Assembly (NCBI RefSeq): GCF_003148805.1
Contig: NZ_QGGX01000005.1
Coordinates: forward strand, 124,001-188,000
DNA: 64,000 bases
Reading direction: 5' to 3'
DNA from: Aminobacter sp. AP02
GTDB lineage: Bacteria > Pseudomonadota > Alphaproteobacteria > Rhizobiales > Rhizobiaceae
Program-made: the position numbers and the translations under genes
In this document: in pieces, positions 61,127 to 64,000 of the stretch
How positions within the stretch are numbered: position 1 is the first letter of the stretch
How the letters are laid out: each line of letters opens with the position of its first letter
Notes under the pieces: generated by a model
Databases searched by the model: none
The model's input: the letters and a program-made list of their open reading frames with translations, nothing else
Told to the model about the DNA's origin: nothing

Positions 61127-62815
61127 CTACTTCACCAGCGTGTAGAAGGTCAGCGTGCGTGGCTCGCCCTTGGAGTAGTTCATGCCCTCGATAAGGCCGC
61201 GCTGCCTGAGCGCGTCCACACCGCCGGGAATGGCGGCGAGGAAGGCCTTGCTCTCGGCTTCGGCAACGACGGCGATGCCGCAGGCCGGATCGGCGACGAG
61301 CGCTTCGGCAGCGCCCTTGCCGTCGGTGAACTGGGTCTGCGTGCCGGCGAGGAAGACCAGGCTCGGCTCGCCATAGCCGGCGGAGACCAGTTGCGAGGTC
61401 GGGCACGGCTTCAATTTCTCGAACCGTTCGGCGATCTCGGGGCTGAGCCACAAGGGCGTGAGCGGTGGCAGGATCTTCCACGTCAGCACGCCGAAAACGG
61501 CGGCGGCCGCCGCCGCTGCGAAAGCGACGCGCTTGACCGGGTCCATTCCGTCTGGCGCGCCGACGCCATATCTGGCTGATATCAGGACCAGCACGGCCGC
61601 GAGCAGCCCCCACCAGGAGAAATAACCCAGCAGGTAGGGCGTGATGCCAAGCGCGATGGCCGCAAGGCCGATGCTGATGCCGAACATGCCGAAAGCGCAA
61701 GCGCGGCGCAGCCAGAGCTGCCAGCGCGACAGTTCGATGCTGGCGGCAGACTTTGAGGTCAGCACCCACGCCATCAGCAGGATCATCGCGGGGTAGGACG
61801 GCAGGGCGTAGTGCGGCAGCTTGGTGGGGATCAGTTCGATCGCCACCCAGTAGGGCAGGTACCAGGCGAGGCAGAACAAGAGGCGCGGGTCCTGGCGGAA
61901 GCGCTTGAGCGCCTTGAGCCCGCCTTCGAGCGCGACAAGCGCGAATGGCCACATGAACAGCGTATAGGTGAGGAAGTAGTAGCCGGGCGGGAAGCCATGC
62001 GATTCCTGGCCGGAGCCCACCTTGCTCAACAGGTCGTTGCCGACCGATTCCTGCCAGAAGGCGCTGCCGGTCTTGAGCGTGATCAGTACCAGCCAAGGCG
62101 CGGCAACCAGCAGCGCCAAAAGGAGGCCGCCGAGAGGCTTCAGCTTGCGCAGCCAGGAGCGGTCACGGTCGAAGATGGCAATGGCGGCGATCGTCAGCAC
62201 GCTCATGAACGGGATGACCGGGCCCTTGATCAGGATCGACAGACCCTGGGCCGCCCAGAACCACCAATGGGCCTTGCCCTGTGGCCTGCCTGCCTTGTGG
62301 CCCAGATAGATTGTCGCCAGAGCGCCCTGGGCGAGCAAAGCGGTGGCGAGCAGCGTGGCGTCTGTCTTGGCGATGCGCGCCTCGACGCCCAGCATCAAGA
62401 TGCCCATCAGGCCGAGGCCTGCAATCACACCGGCAGTTCGCCCGAACATGCGGTCGCCGATGAACGCTAGCGCCAGAACCGAGAAGGTGCCCGCGAAGAC
62501 AGAGACCAGGCGGTAGACCCAGATCGGGGCGTCGCTGCCCTGGCCGCTGACAAGAACGGCGGCGGACTGCAGCCAGTAGATGCCGGCAGGCTTCTTGTAG
62601 CGCGGCACGTCCTGGAAGCGGATGTCGACATAGTCGCCACTCTCGACCATCTGCTTGGTTGCCTGGACGAAACGCGATTCGTCCCGGTCTGTCGGCGGCA
62701 GGGTGGAGATGCCCGGCGCGAAGGCGAACAAAGCGAGCAGTGCCAGCAGCAGATAGGTTAGCGGCGTCAACGCCTTGCGGGACGTTGCGGAGGTCTTGAG
62801 TCCGGAAGTCGACAT
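61127..62815 (-). CDS. GT39/ArnT-like membrane glycosyltransferase
   Basis: 562 residues with about 11-12 membrane helices. The first helix (LTYLLLALLALFAFAPGISTL) leads into the periplasmic loop with the acidic catalytic motif PTDRDESRFVQATKQM (Asp-Glu near 43-46) and the FQDVPRYKKPAGIYWLQ segment typical of ArnT/PMT enzymes. It would move a sugar from a polyprenyl-phosphate carrier to an envelope acceptor on the periplasmic side. Rhizobial relatives add galacturonic acid or aminoarabinose to lipid A or LPS core. The following small LpxB-N protein and GT2 genes support a carrier-sugar pathway. Confidence 0.9.
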   Translation of the reverse strand: MSTSGLKTSATSRKALTPLTYLLLALLALFAFAPGISTLPPTDRDESRFVQATKQMVESGDYVDIRFQDVPRYKKPAGIYWLQSAAVLVSGQGSDAPIWVYRLVSVFAGTFSVLALAFIGDRMFGRTAGVIAGLGLMGILMLGVEARIAKTDATLLATALLAQGALATIYLGHKAGRPQGKAHWWFWAAQGLSILIKGPVIPFMSVLTIAAIAIFDRDRSWLRKLKPLGGLLLALLVAAPWLVLITLKTGSAFWQESVGNDLLSKVGSGQESHGFPPGYYFLTYTLFMWPFALVALEGGLKALKRFRQDPRLLFCLAWYLPYWVAIELIPTKLPHYALPSYPAMILLMAWVLTSKSAASIELSRWQLWLRRACAFGMFGISIGLAAIALGITPYLLGYFSWWGLLAAVLVLISARYGVGAPDGMDPVKRVAFAAAAAAAVFGVLTWKILPPLTPLWLSPEIAERFEKLKPCPTSQLVSAGYGEPSLVFLAGTQTQFTDGKGAAEALVADPACGIAVVAEAESKAFLAAIPGGVDALRQRGLIEGMNYSKGEPRTLTFYTLVK

Positions 62816-62823
62816 GCTGGTGG

Positions 62824-63153
62824 TCAGTCCGTCTTGGACATGGCCAAGCGCCGCTCATTGGCGATCAACCAGAGATTGCGGATGTAGATGAACAGGCCGA
62901 GTCCCTGGCCGGCGATGAAGACCGGGTCTTGCCGCTTGATGGCGTAGATGAGCAGCAACGCACCGCCGCCGAGCGAGAAGAACCAGAAGGCGATCGGCAC
63001 CACCGAGCGCTTGGCGCGTTCGGAAGCGAGCCATTGGACGACGAAGCGCATGGTGAAAAGGCCTTGCGCGATAAAGCCGAGCAGGATCCATCCGTCGAAC
63101 TGGGCGACGAAAACGTCGTGCAGCCAGGTGCCGAGTTCCGCGATGAGGTTCAT
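62824..63153 (-). CDS. Small membrane protein of the LpxB N-terminal domain family
   Basis: 109 residues from the ATG at 63153, fixed by the ATGA overlap with the GT2 gene upstream. Three membrane helices are predicted. The motif QGLFTMRFVVQWLASERAKRS is the hallmark of the lipid-A-disaccharide synthase N-terminal domain family, and PIAFWFFSLGGGALLLIYA and GQGLGLFIYIRNLWLI follow. It is not an LpxB enzyme: the glycosyltransferase part is absent. The family is found next to GT2 and GT39 genes and may act as a small transporter-like helper for the lipid-linked sugar. That role is inferred. Confidence 0.88.
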   Translation of the reverse strand: MNLIAELGTWLHDVFVAQFDGWILLGFIAQGLFTMRFVVQWLASERAKRSVVPIAFWFFSLGGGALLLIYAIKRQDPVFIAGQGLGLFIYIRNLWLIANERRLAMSKTD

Positions 63154-63866
63154 TGGCCGAGCTCCGTGACCGTTGGCACCACCTTTCGGCGGCGGCGCAA
63201 CCACCACACGCCAAACAGGTCGAGGATGCCGCGCATGCCGCGATCGAGGATGCCGTAGTTGGATTTGCCATGACGGCGCGAGCGGTCGACGACATCGACA
63301 TGGACGACGCCGCGGCCTTCGCGCAGCGAAAGGGCGGGCAGATAGCGATGCCAGCCGTCGAAGAACGGCAGCTGGCGGAACAGGTCAGTGTGCAGCGCCT
63401 TGAGCCCGCAGCCCGAGTCGCGGGTGCCGTCGCGCAGGATCATCTCGCGCAGGCCGTTGGCAAAGCGCGAGGACAATTGCTTGAGCTTGGTGTCGGTGCG
63501 CTTGAGGCGCTGGCCGGCGGCGATGCCGACCGAAGGGCCCGCAGCAACCAGAGCGTCGGCGAGCTTGGGCAGATAGGCCGGATCGTTCTGGCCGTCGCCG
63601 TCCATGGTCACAACGATTTCGCCCCTGGCGGCAATGACGCCGGAACGAACAGCAGCACTTTGGCCCGCCGAGCGGTCGTGACGGATGTGGCGGAGGCGCC
63701 CTGCCGTACGGGCAAGCTCGGCAAGAACGTGCGGCGTGCTGTCGGTCGAGCCGTCGTCGACGACGATCACCTCGTAGTCGCGGCCGGCCATCGCGGCATG
63801 AACCTCGCCGACCAGGATCGGCAGGTTTTCGGCTTCGTTCTTGCACGGAATGACGATTGAAATCAT
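63150..63866 (-). CDS. GT2-family glycosyltransferase (polyprenyl-phosphate sugar synthase type)
   Basis: 238 residues from the ATG at 63866 (MISIVIPCKNEAENLP); the frame extends 20 codons upstream but the usual GT2 start is at this Met. The GT-A motifs are VVDDGSTDST and the DxD in TMDGDGQND (Mg-nucleotide). SGCGLKALHTDLF and GWHRYLPALSLREGRGV are the acceptor-side signatures of dolichol-phosphate-mannose-synthase-like enzymes. No C-terminal membrane helices are present, so it is peripheral. It probably makes the polyprenyl-phosphate sugar used by the GT39 enzyme in the same operon. Confidence 0.92.
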   Translation of the reverse strand: MISIVIPCKNEAENLPILVGEVHAAMAGRDYEVIVVDDGSTDSTPHVLAELARTAGRLRHIRHDRSAGQSAAVRSGVIAARGEIVVTMDGDGQNDPAYLPKLADALVAAGPSVGIAAGQRLKRTDTKLKQLSSRFANGLREMILRDGTRDSGCGLKALHTDLFRQLPFFDGWHRYLPALSLREGRGVVHVDVVDRSRRHGKSNYGILDRGMRGILDLFGVWWLRRRRKVVPTVTELGQ

Positions 63867-64000
63867 CAGCTTGCCCGGGAAAATATGACGTCTGGATGGC
63901 GGATTGCGCGGCCTCAATAGCATCAAAGACGCGCATTTGCCACGACGGTTGCACTTTCCCTGGGGGCAAGCGTCAGCGCTTGTCCCTGATGTCGCTCAGC
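63867..64000. other. Right-edge segment, possible end of an upstream minus-strand gene
   Basis: On the minus strand a short open frame from the window edge ends at about 63924 (ending TVVANARL then a stop), and another frame ends as LSDIRDKR near 63974. Either could be the tail of the next gene. The piece is too short to decide. Confidence 0.2.

Noticed and set aside
1-64000. CRISPR arrays, prophage, rRNA and intact insertion sequences
   Set aside because: Looked for; repeats found are dispersed palindromes of RIME type, not evenly spaced direct repeats, and no transposase, integrase or phage structural gene was recognised.

Overview
The window looks like chromosomal DNA from an alphaproteobacterium of the Rhizobiales, most likely the Mesorhizobium/Aminobacter group. 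This rests on high GC with strongly GC-biased third codon positions, on mosaic palindromic intergenic elements of the rhizobial RIME/RPE type (near 17.1, 27.2, 54.0 and 55.4 kb), and on gene families and pairings typical of that order. There is no prophage, CRISPR array, rRNA operon or intact insertion sequence. A single tRNA, tRNA-Ile2 with a CAU anticodon, lies at 717-792.

Left part (0-18.9 kb): a truncated SIMPL-domain gene and the tRNA are followed by a LysR regulator divergent from a four-gene electrophile/quinone-detoxification type operon (pirin, cysteine hydrolase, ring-cleaving dioxygenase-like VOC protein, FMN reductase). Next come an Asp-box repeat protein paired with a MoaD/ThiS-like protein, a DRL-family oxidoreductase (possible alternative first step of the MEP isoprenoid pathway), an exported amidohydrolase, a second LysR regulator, an M14 aspartoacylase-like enzyme, an Old Yellow Enzyme, an amidase with a DUF2087 protein, a sugar isomerase plus Gfo/Idh dehydrogenase pair, and a universal stress protein behind what looks like a FixK/FNR-type promoter.

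Middle part (18.9-45.6 kb): a short decayed zone holds an L,D-transpeptidase fragment and a frameshifted 7TM-GGDEF gene. It is followed by the sulfate ABC operon (sbp-cysT-cysW-cysA), an envelope block (penicillin-binding protein 1C with a very large alpha-2-macroglobulin, divergent from tamA-tamB) and a complete dipeptide/oligopeptide-type ABC operon with a fused double ATPase.

Right part (46.7-61.1 kb): a reductive pyrimidine-degradation locus. PreT-PreA reduces uracil/thymine, dihydropyrimidinase and a beta-ureidopropionase-type hydrolase open the ring and remove the carbamoyl group, and an omega-aminotransferase would take the beta-alanine. A four-gene ABC transporter probably imports the pyrimidine. 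A RutR-like repressor sits in the middle, and two sites close to the E. coli RutR consensus lie before preT and before the aminotransferase. An Rrf2-AhpD-DoxX cassette is embedded in the locus. After a strong terminator (61.09 kb) the window ends with a minus-strand glycosyltransferase operon (GT39, small LpxB-N protein, GT2), probably for lipid A or other envelope glycan modification.
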